64,000 bases of DNA from CAYGOC01 sp964351495 (GTDB lineage: Bacteria > Chlamydiota > Chlamydiia > Chlamydiales > SM23-39). The position numbers and the translations under genes were made by a program. The stretch is from positions 18,556 through 82,555 of the forward strand of contig CAYGOC010000010.1 in assembly GCA_964351495.1 (NCBI GenBank), read 5' to 3'. The notes below the pieces were generated by a model. It did not search any database, was not told the DNA's origin, and saw nothing but the letters and a program-made list of their open reading frames with translations. Of this stretch, positions 10,101-17,914 are shown piece after piece; positions within the stretch are counted from its first letter, which is position 1, and each line of letters begins with the position of its first letter.

Positions 10101-11463
10101 GCTGGCTAGTTTTTACGAAACATCGCCTTTTGAAGAAAAATGCCGGAGCTCTTTGCCTACGCTATTCATTTTAAAAGAATCTCTTACTTTATTTAGTGGA
10201 GAACCCACCGAATTTTACAATTTTTTACAGGAAGAGTGCTTTGGCCAAATTAAAACAACATCCGATATACATTTTTTAGCTACTTTCATGAACGAGATAA
10301 AAAAGATTTTTCCAAGGGGTTTGCCTGATGATGAAGTGCTGCCTTTCGAAAGTTTCTTTCAAAATGCAGTACTATATAAGAGTCAAGAAGATAAAAGGTA
10401 TCTCATTCAAGATGTGTTTACACTGGTTCAACAAGAAAACCCGAAAGAAGGGGAGCAAAATATTAAGATAACCATGAGAAAACTAAACTCCCTTTTACAG
10501 GATTTAAAAGAGTTTTCAGATGAAGAAAGGCTGTACCTTGTGGGTAGTGAGCTTTCTTTAGATTGGGAGGAAGGAAATGGGTACCTTCTTGAAATAGCTG
10601 TTGGAGATAAAAAAGAGTTTATTTCTATAAAAAAAGTTTTGAGAGACTTTTTACAGCCCCAACAAGTGGTGCAACCTATGGTGGAGCCTGTTGGAAATGT
10701 TGATTATAGAAGAGGCGAAGATGTGCATAAAAGAGATGAAAAAATCTCTCAGGCTTTAACTGCTTTGCGAAAATCGCAGGCAGAACAGGATGTAGAATCA
10801 GCTTGTAAAAGAGCAGAAACGTATATTAAAGGGGAATTGGAAAAAAAAGGCAGCCCGTGGTTTATAAATAAAGGAAAAATTAAAGCAGCTCTTTGGAATG
10901 AAACGGGAGATTATACCGACCCTTTTTACGGGCTATTAGCTAAGGATAAAGAAAACTTTTCTGTGTATGGAAATAAAACAACCGGCAGAGAAATTCTGGG
11001 AAGATGCTGGCTTGTGTGGGAAAGACAAAATGAGGAAGATAAGCTCTCTTTGGAAAGAGGGTTTATTAGTGCTTTAACTACTAGTTTTGAGAATGAAAAG
11101 CTGGTTTGTAATCAAGGAAAAACAACTCGTTTATTTAGCGCTTTACAAGGATATCATGAAGCTATATCCATAGATCCGGAGGCGCAATTAGTTAGAAGAT
11201 TGTTTACTGGAAATAGGATAAAAAGAAAACCAACTCCTAGATTGAATCCAGCACCTATAGCGGAAACAGAAATAGTTAAGAGGTTTTATTATAACCCGGA
11301 AAGGCAGAAAATAACAGATTATAATCATATCCTGCAGGAGCTAGTAAATTTTCTTATGGAAAATCCGGAAGCCTTTTTTAGGGGTGATGTAGCAAAAGTT
11401 ACAGAGCAGATCCATGACACTGCTTCCTATTTCTACGATAAAGGAGAAGAGCCTATTTTTTAG
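7108..11463 (+). CDS. Giant helical hypothetical protein (1451 aa)
   Basis: The ATG is preceded by AAAAAAGG. The protein is almost wholly alpha-helical in appearance: charged, rich in K, E, L and F, with no serine tracts. One weakly hydrophobic segment (about residues 70-90, GLYYLTLLYTGTKNL) might touch membrane. The central 900 residues read like irregular helical hairpins. The last 250 residues look like a separate domain, with the distinctive stretch KGSPWFINKGKIKAALWNE and a TGREIL motif. I recognise no family. It lies downstream of a 283-base AT-rich region (6825-7107) that probably carries divergent promoters for this gene and the serine-tract pair. A large lineage-specific scaffold or effector is plausible but unproven. 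Confidence 0.75.
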   Translation: MSFSSCIKSTEDQKFLLREVPSVGVVDRVYAAAYAIFIKAEFFIRDAGRFLQERAPFLRRVSTRPASPIQLSFSGLYYLTLLYTGTKNLVQKARNEEESSLTKEKKQELVKALENSILKSWQEEAFFTKLQEASTDFVDNFIARLQETKLASPDDKEKLIQFFLQDANFDDYRSFFERWEQQFYSQEWERTKENYQSGKKLSKFLNKHLGDATALYVLKVANSVPEKHQKEFLEIIVPKLKGNEESFFASVVKFAQNKKGDSQECGEFLSAILEVSHLLTGCIQSQNTSEKIAEKLLLLFCSQQEQLNKFLQFLNEGSFTELAKEKRDVSEILVYVFLCSELKDKFQKHYSFFAKRILDENKSHFAIGPDCIQTAITKVEEFKTIATLIEETDIKKFLEEPKNPAIDRSLSIEDLRTVCEYVNSTGGNNAEKKELFTKLLRVVQKIRGFPVSELLYLVETLQDNGLNDSELMSFIQDVCGPLSFFSEASLFLKRHKEEEDHLIPYLVSLIREYQTVQSPLVQMRFFSLKLGNCSRFLKSFEKVFSRLYADETTENFKGFLIKELQKDSQAVLAALDKLKALKDMWIDLSNFISLVKNNLQGFSTLKITEYLGRFWENRPFQKEEDYWEIITSLAGLYPDKEGSYQEWSFYQSLESVLEQNEKGPLTKDQIVSLIGSTKLVLEKAAEKGSKDTKDWIYFYTKVRESLGKEDAGEKIFSNFCSLIEKMPLKLASAFFDLAGEKAFVPGNSIGKYWIQKGFSLWRDKLENKKDFQFFLEKVDSLPEFSTPFLSEYVQKELYKLTERYVEETKKEEEKKILEELQQKIEKWNFLEGVLTKSNGYKQFVSATEIVSDFQRTKNPEAINKELYFFFFSQFTRFKYSSDIETVFKVYQENLQTLCELGNNLAGNQEEDLFSFILSCVTLQKASSEKENTKIAAKLRNFLWACSEITKNKGSLIKGDLSLLKMVLFGLKEHLDSMEKLNEGLFNNFDYIFTVLVKKLASFYETSPFEEKCRSSLPTLFILKESLTLFSGEPTEFYNFLQEECFGQIKTTSDIHFLATFMNEIKKIFPRGLPDDEVLPFESFFQNAVLYKSQEDKRYLIQDVFTLVQQENPKEGEQNIKITMRKLNSLLQDLKEFSDEERLYLVGSELSLDWEEGNGYLLEIAVGDKKEFISIKKVLRDFLQPQQVVQPMVEPVGNVDYRRGEDVHKRDEKISQALTALRKSQAEQDVESACKRAETYIKGELEKKGSPWFINKGKIKAALWNETGDYTDPFYGLLAKDKENFSVYGNKTTGREILGRCWLVWERQNEEDKLSLERGFISALTTSFENEKLVCNQGKTTRLFSALQGYHEAISIDPEAQLVRRLFTGNRIKRKPTPRLNPAPIAETEIVKRFYYNPERQKITDYNHILQELVNFLMENPEAFFRGDVAKVTEQIHDTASYFYDKGEEPIF

Positions 11464-11469
11464 AGGGCT

Positions 11470-12153
11470 CTACCCAAAAGAGGCGATTTCAGAAGAGGTT
11501 AAAGAGCGACTTTCTCCCTCTTTGAGAGTTCCTAAGTAAAGAGGTCCTATTCTGATTCTTTTTAAAGAAAAAGAAAAAATACCTGCCTTTTGAGCCATAT
11601 GCCGTACCTCTCTTTTCTTTCCTTCTTTTACCGTAACAGATAGGGTGTAACGATTGATTTTAAAAACCCGAACAGGGATCACTTTCTTTTTCTCTATAAA
11701 AATACCCTTCTTTATAGTTTCTATTTGCTTTTCTTCTATAGGGTGCATGCTTTTTATCAGATATTCTTTTTCTAAATTCGAAGAAGGATGGATTACTTTT
11801 TGGCTAAAGTGACCGTCGTTGGTAATCAGTAAAAGACCTGTTGTATCTTTATCCAGCCTTCCTACCGGAAAAAGGCGGAGATGTTTGGGGAAAAAATCGA
11901 TAACAAGCCTTTCTTTTTCCCTTCTTTTACAAGAAGAGAGGGTGTTTTTAGGTTTATGGAATAAAAAATAGTACTTCTTCTCTTTTGTGATTTTTTTTCC
12001 TTGAAAACAGATTTCATCCTGTTCTAAATCGACTTGAGTTTGAGGGAGAAGTGTTTTTTCCCCATTTACCCATACCTTTCCTTCTAAAATCGACTTTTCA
12101 GCAGATCTTCTAGAGGCAATTCCTGCCGCGGCTAAAGCTTTAGAGAGTCTCAT
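11470..12153 (-). CDS. RsuA/RluB-family 23S/16S rRNA pseudouridine synthase
   Basis: Predicted to isomerise a specific uridine in rRNA to pseudouridine. An S4 RNA-binding domain occupies about residues 1-60 (MRLSKALAAAGIASRRSAE). The catalytic domain follows with the family motif FPVGRLDKDTTGLLLITNDG, whose Asp is the nucleophile. The C-terminal KREVRHM motif is typical of the RsuA/RluB/RluE/RluF group. At 227 residues it has family length. It is divergent from gpmA with 47 bases between starts and convergent with the giant protein. The position matches yjbC (CT723) as I remember it in C. trachomatis. The target nucleotide cannot be decided from sequence. Confidence 0.93.
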   Translation of the reverse strand: MRLSKALAAAGIASRRSAEKSILEGKVWVNGEKTLLPQTQVDLEQDEICFQGKKITKEKKYYFLFHKPKNTLSSCKRREKERLVIDFFPKHLRLFPVGRLDKDTTGLLLITNDGHFSQKVIHPSSNLEKEYLIKSMHPIEEKQIETIKKGIFIEKKKVIPVRVFKINRYTLSVTVKEGKKREVRHMAQKAGIFSFSLKRIRIGPLYLGTLKEGESRSLTSSEIASFG

Positions 12154-12200
12154 AGTCTATAAAAAGATTTTTCTGCTAGGATACCAAAAAAAGGGGAAAA

Positions 12201-12908
12201 ATGACAGCTTTCCTAGAGAAAAAGCCACTTCTTATCTTGATGAGGCATGGACAATCGGTGTGGAATCAAAAAAATTTATTTACAGGATGGGTGGATATCC
12301 CTTTAAGCGAAAAAGGGATTAAAGAGGCTTTGGAAGGGGGAGAAAAAATCAAAAAAATCCCCTTAGATGTGATCTTTACCTCTTCTTTGATAAGAGCCCA
12401 CATGACCCTTTTGCTCGCTATGTTGCCCCACGCTTCTAAAAAGGTGCCTGTTTTTATCCATGAAGACAAAAAACGGTTTCAGTGGTCTCAGATTCATTAC
12501 CAAAAAGCCGAAAAAGGGACTATTCCCGTTTATAGCTCTTGGAAGTTAAATGAGAGAATGTACGGGAACCTACAAGGAATGAACAAGGAAGATGCCAGAA
12601 AACAATATGGGAAAGAGCAAGTAAAAATTTGGAGACGCAGCTTTGATATAGCGCCTCCGGAAGGAGAAAGCCTAAAAGATACAGCCAAAAGAGCGCTTCC
12701 CTTTTTTTTTAAAAATATAGAACCTTTCTTACAAAATAAAAAAACGGTTTTTTTGGTAGCCCATGGAAATTCTTTAAGGGCCATTTTGATGAAGCTTGAA
12801 AATTTAGATAAAAAACAAATTTTAGAGCTTGAAATTCCTACAGGAGAGCCTATTATCTATAGGTATCAACGAGGACAATACACGAAAGTACATGGAAATT
12901 TTTTTTGA
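12201..12908 (+). CDS. gpmA: 2,3-bisphosphoglycerate-dependent phosphoglycerate mutase
   Basis: Interconverts 3- and 2-phosphoglycerate in glycolysis/gluconeogenesis. The phosphohistidine motif LMRHGQSVWN is near the N-terminus, followed by LFTGWVDIPLSEKG. The catalytic NERMYGNLQGMNK region is in the middle and the second histidine is in VAHGNSLRAILM. At 235 residues it is typical of the dPGM class. AGGGG precedes the ATG. The NifS-like gene begins 17 bases before its stop, indicating cotranscription. Confidence 0.97.
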   Translation: MTAFLEKKPLLILMRHGQSVWNQKNLFTGWVDIPLSEKGIKEALEGGEKIKKIPLDVIFTSSLIRAHMTLLLAMLPHASKKVPVFIHEDKKRFQWSQIHYQKAEKGTIPVYSSWKLNERMYGNLQGMNKEDARKQYGKEQVKIWRRSFDIAPPEGESLKDTAKRALPFFFKNIEPFLQNKKTVFLVAHGNSLRAILMKLENLDKKQILELEIPTGEPIIYRYQRGQYTKVHGNFF

Positions 12909-14004
12909 CAACCATAGATCTTCTCCCATAGCTTCCTTTGTAAAAGAGGCTTTTCCGCTATTTTCCCCTTATTGGGCTTCCCCATCTTCTGAGCATGCTT
13001 TAGGGGAAAAGGGGAAAAAAGAGATCCCTGCTTTATTAGGTCCCTTTTTCGATCTGGTACAAGCAAATACAGAAACGCCTGTTTTTTCAGGAAGAAAAGA
13101 AGAGATCGTAGAAAAGCTTGCTTTACACATTTTTTTAGAAAAGACCCTTTTAGAAGGGAAAAACCATTTTTTCGTGGCTTCTAAGATAGAGCATGCCAAT
13201 TTGTGGAATAAGCTAGAAGAAAGGGGGTGCTTTGTTTGGGAAATTCCCAGAGATAAAGAGGGGCTTTTTGATCTAGTGGAGCTTGGAAAAAAGCTTTCGG
13301 AAAAAACGGCTTTAGTCATGGCGTTTTGGGCAGAGAGATTTTCCGGGATTATTCAGCCTATAGAGGAGCTCTCTTTTTTATGTGAAGAAAACAAGGTAGA
13401 TCTTTATGTAGATGCTACTTTTGCTGTGGGGAAGATGTTTCTCCTTTTTGAGGAACTGGCTATTTCCTTTCTGCACTTTGAAATTTGGCCCATTCATGGA
13501 CTCTCAGAGGAGAGTTTTTTATTAACTAAAAAAGACAATTCTCTATCGGAGCTATTTTCCCAAAAGAAATGGAACATCGCAAAGCTTGCTATGGCGAGCG
13601 CTTCTTGCAAACAAGCTCTTTTGTATTTAGATGCAGGAACCCTTAAAATGGGCGCTCTTCGAGATCTTTTTGAAGCGGAGATAGAAAAACGGTTCGTCGG
13701 AGCTAAGAAAATGTTTACGGGGTTATTAAGGCTTCCTAATACTTCTGTAATCTATTTCCCCAAAGTATCTAAAGAGCTTCTTTCTTTTTACTTAAACAAA
13801 AAAAAATTATACGTTCCTGAGAGGACCCCCTTATTAGATGAGTTTTGTAAAAAGATAAAAAAAGAAGAAGAGGCTTTTTTTATGAGTGCTTTTTCTTTTT
13901 CTAGATATACAACAGAAGAGGAGATACTCCAAGGTATACAGGTTTTACAAGAGACTTTGCAAAAAATGCAGATCTTTACCGAACAGGCAGAGGGGCTTAT
14001 TTAA
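12892..14004 (+). CDS. NifS/IscS-like aminotransferase-fold protein, probably catalytically inactive
   Basis: The frame opens at a TTG at 12829, but the family N-terminus (MEIFFDNHRSSP, matching IYLDYSATTP of IscS) starts at the ATG at 12892, giving 370 residues. The fold can be followed along IscS: EHANLW at the substrate-binding His region, VDATFAVGKM at the PLP-Asp region, and SRYTTEEEI near the C-terminus. The segment that should read FSGHKIYGPKG reads FEIWPIHGLSE, so the lysine that forms the Schiff base with PLP is absent. The SGATE phosphate-binding loop is also not recognisable and the active cysteine loop is shortened. It sits between gpmA and a NifU-like gene, as in C. trachomatis. 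It may be a scaffold or partner rather than a desulfurase. Confidence 0.85.
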   Translation: MEIFFDNHRSSPIASFVKEAFPLFSPYWASPSSEHALGEKGKKEIPALLGPFFDLVQANTETPVFSGRKEEIVEKLALHIFLEKTLLEGKNHFFVASKIEHANLWNKLEERGCFVWEIPRDKEGLFDLVELGKKLSEKTALVMAFWAERFSGIIQPIEELSFLCEENKVDLYVDATFAVGKMFLLFEELAISFLHFEIWPIHGLSEESFLLTKKDNSLSELFSQKKWNIAKLAMASASCKQALLYLDAGTLKMGALRDLFEAEIEKRFVGAKKMFTGLLRLPNTSVIYFPKVSKELLSFYLNKKKLYVPERTPLLDEFCKKIKKEEEAFFMSAFSFSRYTTEEEILQGIQVLQETLQKMQIFTEQAEGLI

Positions 14005-14039
14005 TAGTAAGCAGATTTTCTAATATTGCTTGTAGTTTG

Positions 14040-14065
14040 TTTTACCCTGAAAATAATGGGTAAAA
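14040..14065 (+). promoter_or_regulatory. Inverted repeat before nifU-like gene, candidate operator
   Basis: A perfect 8-base dyad TTTTACCC, a 10-base spacer, then GGGTAAAA lies 43 bases before the nifU-like start. It is not followed by a T run, so it is unlikely to be a terminator. It overlaps a loose promoter match (TTGTAG, 17 bases, ATAATG). A regulator site is possible; the identity of any regulator is unknown. Confidence 0.35.
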
Positions 14066-14107
14066 ATCAAATGGTTTTAGTGTACGAATCTATTACAAGG
14101 AAAGTTT

Positions 14108-14818
14108 ATGAGTTGGTCTTTATATACAGAAAAGATGAAAGAGGCTTTGAAAAATCCCCTTTTTTGTGGGGCTTTTTCAAAAGCAAAGCCTGGTATGCGC
14201 CTTGTTATAGGAAATCAGAAAAGAGGCTCCTCCCGAATTTGTTTTTATTGGATAGTAGATGAAGAAGATGGAGTAATTTCTGATATCGCATACCAGGTTA
14301 TAGGAGAGAGCGCTTTGGTAGCTTTTGTAGAAATTACTGCCTCCCTTTTAATCCGAAAAACCTATGACCAAGCTTCTAGAGTCTCTTCTGAGCTTATAGA
14401 AAAGACAGCCGGTATAAAAGAGCCTTGTAAAGACTGGGATAGTTTGTATAACCATATTTTGCTTGTGATAGATGAGATGGTAGAAACCTGTTTTGATATT
14501 CCTTTTGTCCAAACTTACGAGGATACCCCTTTGTCTTTGGATGGGGAGGCAGAAATTTTAGAAGATTGGCCTTTATATCCTTTAGAAAAGAAACTTGCCT
14601 TAATAGAAAAGACTTTAGAAGAGAAAATTCGTCCCTATATAGAACTAGATGCCGGGGGAGTTGAAATCATACGGTTAAGTGATAAAGAAGAGCTAACGAT
14701 TCGTTATTTGGGCAACTGTACAGGGTGTTATGCTTCAACAGGATCTACTCTTTCTGCCATACAAAATATCTTACAAACCTATCTTCATCCGAGCATTCAA
14801 GTAATTCCGGAGCTTTAA
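14108..14818 (+). CDS. nifU: NifU-like Fe-S cluster carrier protein
   Basis: Likely handles iron-sulfur clusters in the cytoplasm. The C-terminal NFU domain (about residues 155-236) has the intact cluster-binding motif NCTGCYASTGSTLSAIQNIL with CxxC. The N-terminal half resembles the IscU fold but lacks its scaffold cysteines: the FGCGSAIAS region reads VIGESALVAF. Cluster binding therefore probably rests on the NFU cysteines alone. AGGAAAG precedes the ATG. It follows the degenerate NifS-like gene and overlaps the convergent birA by 4 bases, in the order CT720-CT721 as remembered for C. trachomatis. Confidence 0.88.
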   Translation: MSWSLYTEKMKEALKNPLFCGAFSKAKPGMRLVIGNQKRGSSRICFYWIVDEEDGVISDIAYQVIGESALVAFVEITASLLIRKTYDQASRVSSELIEKTAGIKEPCKDWDSLYNHILLVIDEMVETCFDIPFVQTYEDTPLSLDGEAEILEDWPLYPLEKKLALIEKTLEEKIRPYIELDAGGVEIIRLSDKEELTIRYLGNCTGCYASTGSTLSAIQNILQTYLHPSIQVIPEL

Positions 14819-15549
14819 CAGAAGATATCTGCAGAGTAGATTTCTTTTATAGAGTTATCCTCCATGCGGAGTTTTAAGGCCCCTTTAGAAGTGACTCCTT
14901 CACAAATTCCTTGATATAGGGTGTTTTCTGTTTTGCAGGAAATGGGAATGCCTTTATAGGCAAGCAAAGACTCATACTCTTGATGAAAATAAGAAAAGCC
15001 TTCTTTTTTAAAACAAGCAAGGTCTTGTAGAAAAAAAGGCTGTAGCTCTTCTAAAAATAGTATGGGGTCTTCTTTTTTTTTTGTTTCAAGCCATAAAGAT
15101 GTAGCCTTTTGATCTATTTTTTGGACAAGAGGGGCGTCTAAATTTAGGTTTACCCCCAATCCTAAAAATATCTGGTAGCCCTCTTCTTCTAAAGAAGCTT
15201 CACACAAAATGCCTGCCAGTTTTTTACCGGAAAGGAGAACGTCATTGGGCCACTTTACTTTGGGAGAGAGTCCCTTTTTTTGTAAAAGTTTTACCAGGCT
15301 CAAAGAGAGCATTTGCGCCAAACAAGTAAGGTCTTTAGTGGCTTTTTTCAGAAAAAAAGCATAGGTAGCAAAGAGGTTTCCTTTTTCTGAGAGCCAAGGC
15401 CTGCCTGGTTTTCCTCTTCCTTTTGTTTGCTTTTCTGCGGTTATACAAAGGATTTTTTCTTTAGAAGAAAGGTCTTTTTTCCAAGCTTTTTTTGCTAAGT
15501 CTTGGGTAGAGGAAATGGTTTTTAGGTGTATGTAGGTAATAGCTCCCAA
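14815..15549 (-). CDS. birA: Biotin--[acetyl-CoA-carboxylase] ligase
   Basis: Attaches biotin to the carboxyl carrier protein of acetyl-CoA carboxylase through biotinyl-AMP. The BPL/LPL motif reads GRGKPGRPWLSEKGNLFATY near residues 43-62, and KVKWPNDVLLSGKKLAGIL forms the second half of the active site. At 244 residues it lacks an N-terminal DNA-binding HTH, so it is an enzyme only, not a repressor. The first codon is TTG and no upstream ATG is in frame, so the exact start is uncertain by a few codons. Confidence 0.93.
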   Translation of the reverse strand: MGAITYIHLKTISSTQDLAKKAWKKDLSSKEKILCITAEKQTKGRGKPGRPWLSEKGNLFATYAFFLKKATKDLTCLAQMLSLSLVKLLQKKGLSPKVKWPNDVLLSGKKLAGILCEASLEEEGYQIFLGLGVNLNLDAPLVQKIDQKATSLWLETKKKEDPILFLEELQPFFLQDLACFKKEGFSYFHQEYESLLAYKGIPISCKTENTLYQGICEGVTSKGALKLRMEDNSIKEIYSADIFC

Positions 15550-15649
15550 AATAAACCCAATTTTTTAGGCTTTAGTGTACTTAGAAATCTATTTTCGATT
15601 AACTTTTAAAGAGGATAGGATGCTATTTTCTAGCTAACAGGTATATCCC

Positions 15650-16774
15650 ATGTGGAGCTCAAAATATTTTTCCAGGCTAGACTATAAGGTTTTGTTTCTT
15701 ATTTTTCTTTTAATGGGTTTTTCCCTGCTTATTATTAGCTCCACTACACAAGAGGGACCTTCCTTTTCTTTTTTTACAGGATGCGTGAAAAACCAGATAA
15801 GGGCATTTGTTCTAGGGTGGGGGCTTTTCTTCTTTTTTGCCGGATTTGATTATCAAAAATTACGGGAATGGACCTGGATTTTATATCTTTTGATGATTCT
15901 TTCTTTAGTGGGTCTTTATTTTACAAGCGCTATGAATCAGGTTCACAGATGGTATTATATTCCTTTTATAAAAATGACGGTACAGCCTTCTGAATATGCA
16001 AAGTTGATTGTAGTGATCACACTGGGCTGGTTTTTAGAAAGAAAAGGAGAAAAAATGGGGCAGCTAATCCCTTCTTTGCAGCTTACCTTTCTTCTTGTCC
16101 TGCCTTTTTTATTGATAGTAAAACAGCCTGACTTAGGTTCCGCTTTAGTTCTTATTCCGATCTTTTTAATTATGGCCTATTTAGGCGGGATGCATACACA
16201 GCTCTTTAAAGGGTTTTTTTATGGATTTTCTTGTATCTTTGTTTTTATTTTGGCTATTTTTTTAGGGTTTTTATCTCATGAAAATATGAAGCCTTTTGTT
16301 ACACGCTTTATGAAGCCTTACCAATTTGAAAGGCTGAGTCCCCATACCTATCATCAAAGAGCTTCCAAAACGGCCATTGCTATTGGAGGATTAAAAGGCA
16401 CCGGGTGGGGGAAAGGTTCTTTTTCCTCTCAAAAATGGCTTCCTGCTCCCCATACCGATTCTGTATTTTCTTCTTTAGGTGAGGAGTTTGGTCTTTTGGG
16501 AATGGGAGCATTGCTACTTCTTTTTTTAGGAATAATTTATCAAGGATTTCGCACTTGTTCTTGTGCAAAAGATACTTATGGATCTTTTTTAGCTTCGGGG
16601 TTGACTGTCTATCTTGCAATGCATATGGTAATGAATATAGCGATGATGTGTGGTTTTTTACCCATATCGGGAGTTCCTCTGGTTTTGGTAACCTATGGTT
16701 CTAATTCTGTTTTAGTTACCATGGCAGCTTTAGGAATCTTACAAAGTATTTATACAAGAAGGTTTATGTTTTAA
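15650..16774 (+). CDS. rodA: Rod-shape determining glycosyltransferase RodA
   Basis: A SEDS-family polymerase of peptidoglycan strands in the inner membrane, working with a class B PBP. The 374-residue protein has about ten hydrophobic segments. It carries the SEDS motifs VKQPDLGSALVL and PHTDSVFSSLGEEFGLLG, and ends in the usual PISGVPLVLVTYGSNSVL region. RodA is favoured over FtsW by neighbourhood (birA-rodA, matching CT725-CT726 as remembered). Its stop overlaps the next start as TAATG. Confidence 0.93.
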   Translation: MWSSKYFSRLDYKVLFLIFLLMGFSLLIISSTTQEGPSFSFFTGCVKNQIRAFVLGWGLFFFFAGFDYQKLREWTWILYLLMILSLVGLYFTSAMNQVHRWYYIPFIKMTVQPSEYAKLIVVITLGWFLERKGEKMGQLIPSLQLTFLLVLPFLLIVKQPDLGSALVLIPIFLIMAYLGGMHTQLFKGFFYGFSCIFVFILAIFLGFLSHENMKPFVTRFMKPYQFERLSPHTYHQRASKTAIAIGGLKGTGWGKGSFSSQKWLPAPHTDSVFSSLGEEFGLLGMGALLLLFLGIIYQGFRTCSCAKDTYGSFLASGLTVYLAMHMVMNIAMMCGFLPISGVPLVLVTYGSNSVLVTMAALGILQSIYTRRFMF

Positions 16775-17229
16775 TGGATAAGCAAAGTGGTAAGCATAGT
16801 TTCCTTTTTTCTCCCTATAACTGGGCAGGGGAAGGGAAAATTCTTTTAAATATGGTAGAAGAGAATTTGCGGTTTTTAGCCAATTGGAATGTAGGGAATA
16901 AGGATTTAGCAGGGAAGATTCAATGTGTGCAGGAAATACAAATTCATGGTCTTTCTGAGAATATGAGAAATGAGATCTCTTTTTTTGACTTTCAGCCGAA
17001 AACGTTTTCTGTAGAAATGGAAAACCAAAATGTAGGCAAAGTGATAGGAAAAGGGGTCTATGATGACAAAAATGTGGCTTGGGAGTTTCGAGATAATGAA
17101 CTGAGTTTCGAAGGTTTTGAGAATTATACTCTTATAAAAGAGGGTCATTACCGAATGTATGCCGAATATGTCTCATCTAGCGATCAGTTTAGAACGCAAA
17201 TTCAGGGGGAAATTTGGGTAAGAAATTAG
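16774..17229 (+). CDS. Hypothetical protein, beta-rich, coupled to rodA
   Basis: A 151-residue protein with no recognised domain. Translation is probably coupled to rodA, since the ATG overlaps its stop. It has no signal peptide or membrane segment. Alternating hydrophobic residues in the second half (VAWEFRDNELSFEGF, HYRMYAEYV, QIQGEIWVRN) suggest a small beta sandwich or barrel of lipocalin-like size. It is followed with 16 bases of overlap by a lipoprotein gene. The function is unknown. Confidence 0.7.
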   Translation: MDKQSGKHSFLFSPYNWAGEGKILLNMVEENLRFLANWNVGNKDLAGKIQCVQEIQIHGLSENMRNEISFFDFQPKTFSVEMENQNVGKVIGKGVYDDKNVAWEFRDNELSFEGFENYTLIKEGHYRMYAEYVSSSDQFRTQIQGEIWVRN

Positions 17230-17570
17230 TAAAAAAAGCCTTTTTAGTAGGGGCTCTTCTTCTGTTTTTCTCTTGCGGGATGGGACATAAGATTGTTACT
17301 ATGGAGAGTTTTTCTTCTGTTTCTATAGGGGAAACCTGCGAGTCGGTAAGAGAAAGATTGGGAAAGCCTTATCTCGTGAAAAAGGAAGAAAATGGCAGGG
17401 TAGAATATGTCTATATAGAACGGATATACGGAAATACCATGAACCAAGAAGAGAGACACTACCGAATCTTTTTTAAAGAAGGGAAGGTAGTAGAAAAAAA
17501 GATAAGCTCAGAGTCTCCCGGGGTATTTCAAAGAAATAGTATAGACATCCAAACAAGCGCTAATTTTTAG
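17214..17570 (+). CDS. Small lipoprotein with SmpA/OmlA (BamE-like) domain
   Basis: Probably an outer-membrane-directed lipoprotein. The start is a TTG preceded by AGGGGGAA; it gives a basic N-terminus, a hydrophobic core and a Cys in LLLFFSCGM, an acceptable lipobox. The mature part (SIGETCESVRERLGKPYLV, then YVYIERIYGN and RIFFKEGKVV) follows the SmpA/OmlA/BamE pattern of a helix pair and a beta sheet. At 118 residues it matches that family. The role in barrel assembly is inferred from family likeness only. Its stop overlaps the convergent rpsJ by 4 bases. Confidence 0.7.
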   Translation: MGKKLVKKAFLVGALLLFFSCGMGHKIVTMESFSSVSIGETCESVRERLGKPYLVKKEENGRVEYVYIERIYGNTMNQEERHYRIFFKEGKVVEKKISSESPGVFQRNSIDIQTSANF

Positions 17571-17893
17571 GCTCGGATGGTAATGTCTACTCCTTCTGCA
17601 ACAGGAAGCACCTTTAGTTTATCGATAGTATCAGGAGTTGGGATAATATCTAACATTCTCATATGAGTATGAATAGAAAACTGTTCTCTTGACTTTCTAT
17701 CTACGTGAGGAGAGCGGAGAACGGTATAAATTTCCCTTCTTGTAGGAAGAGGAATCGGTCCCACTACTCTAGCGCCCGTTCTTTTTGCTGTCTCTATTAT
17801 ATCAGCAGTAGATCTATCTAAAGCTCTTTGGTCGTACGCCTTTAAGCGGATTCGAATTTTTTTCTGTGGTTTAGTTGTAGTTTGTTTTGACAT
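17567..17893 (-). CDS. rpsJ: 30S ribosomal protein S10
   Basis: A small-subunit protein of the 30S head, also NusB's partner in transcription antitermination. The sequence KKIRIRLKAYDQRALDRST at the start, PLPTRREIYTVLRSPHVD in the middle and the terminal VLPVAEGVDITIRA are diagnostic. A short unconserved N-terminal extension is present. It is the last gene of the rpsL-rpsG-fusA-rpsJ operon, an order that replaces the usual tuf with rpsJ and matches C. trachomatis. Confidence 0.98.
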   Translation of the reverse strand: MSKQTTTKPQKKIRIRLKAYDQRALDRSTADIIETAKRTGARVVGPIPLPTRREIYTVLRSPHVDRKSREQFSIHTHMRMLDIIPTPDTIDKLKVLPVAEGVDITIRA

Positions 17894-17914
17894 AATCCCT
17901 TTTTTATCCCTTCT

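Noticed and set aside
14026..14262. 78-codon plus-strand frame overlapping the nifU start
   Set aside because: It is a shadow of the nifU-like gene, whose own start has a good ribosome site and a conserved product.
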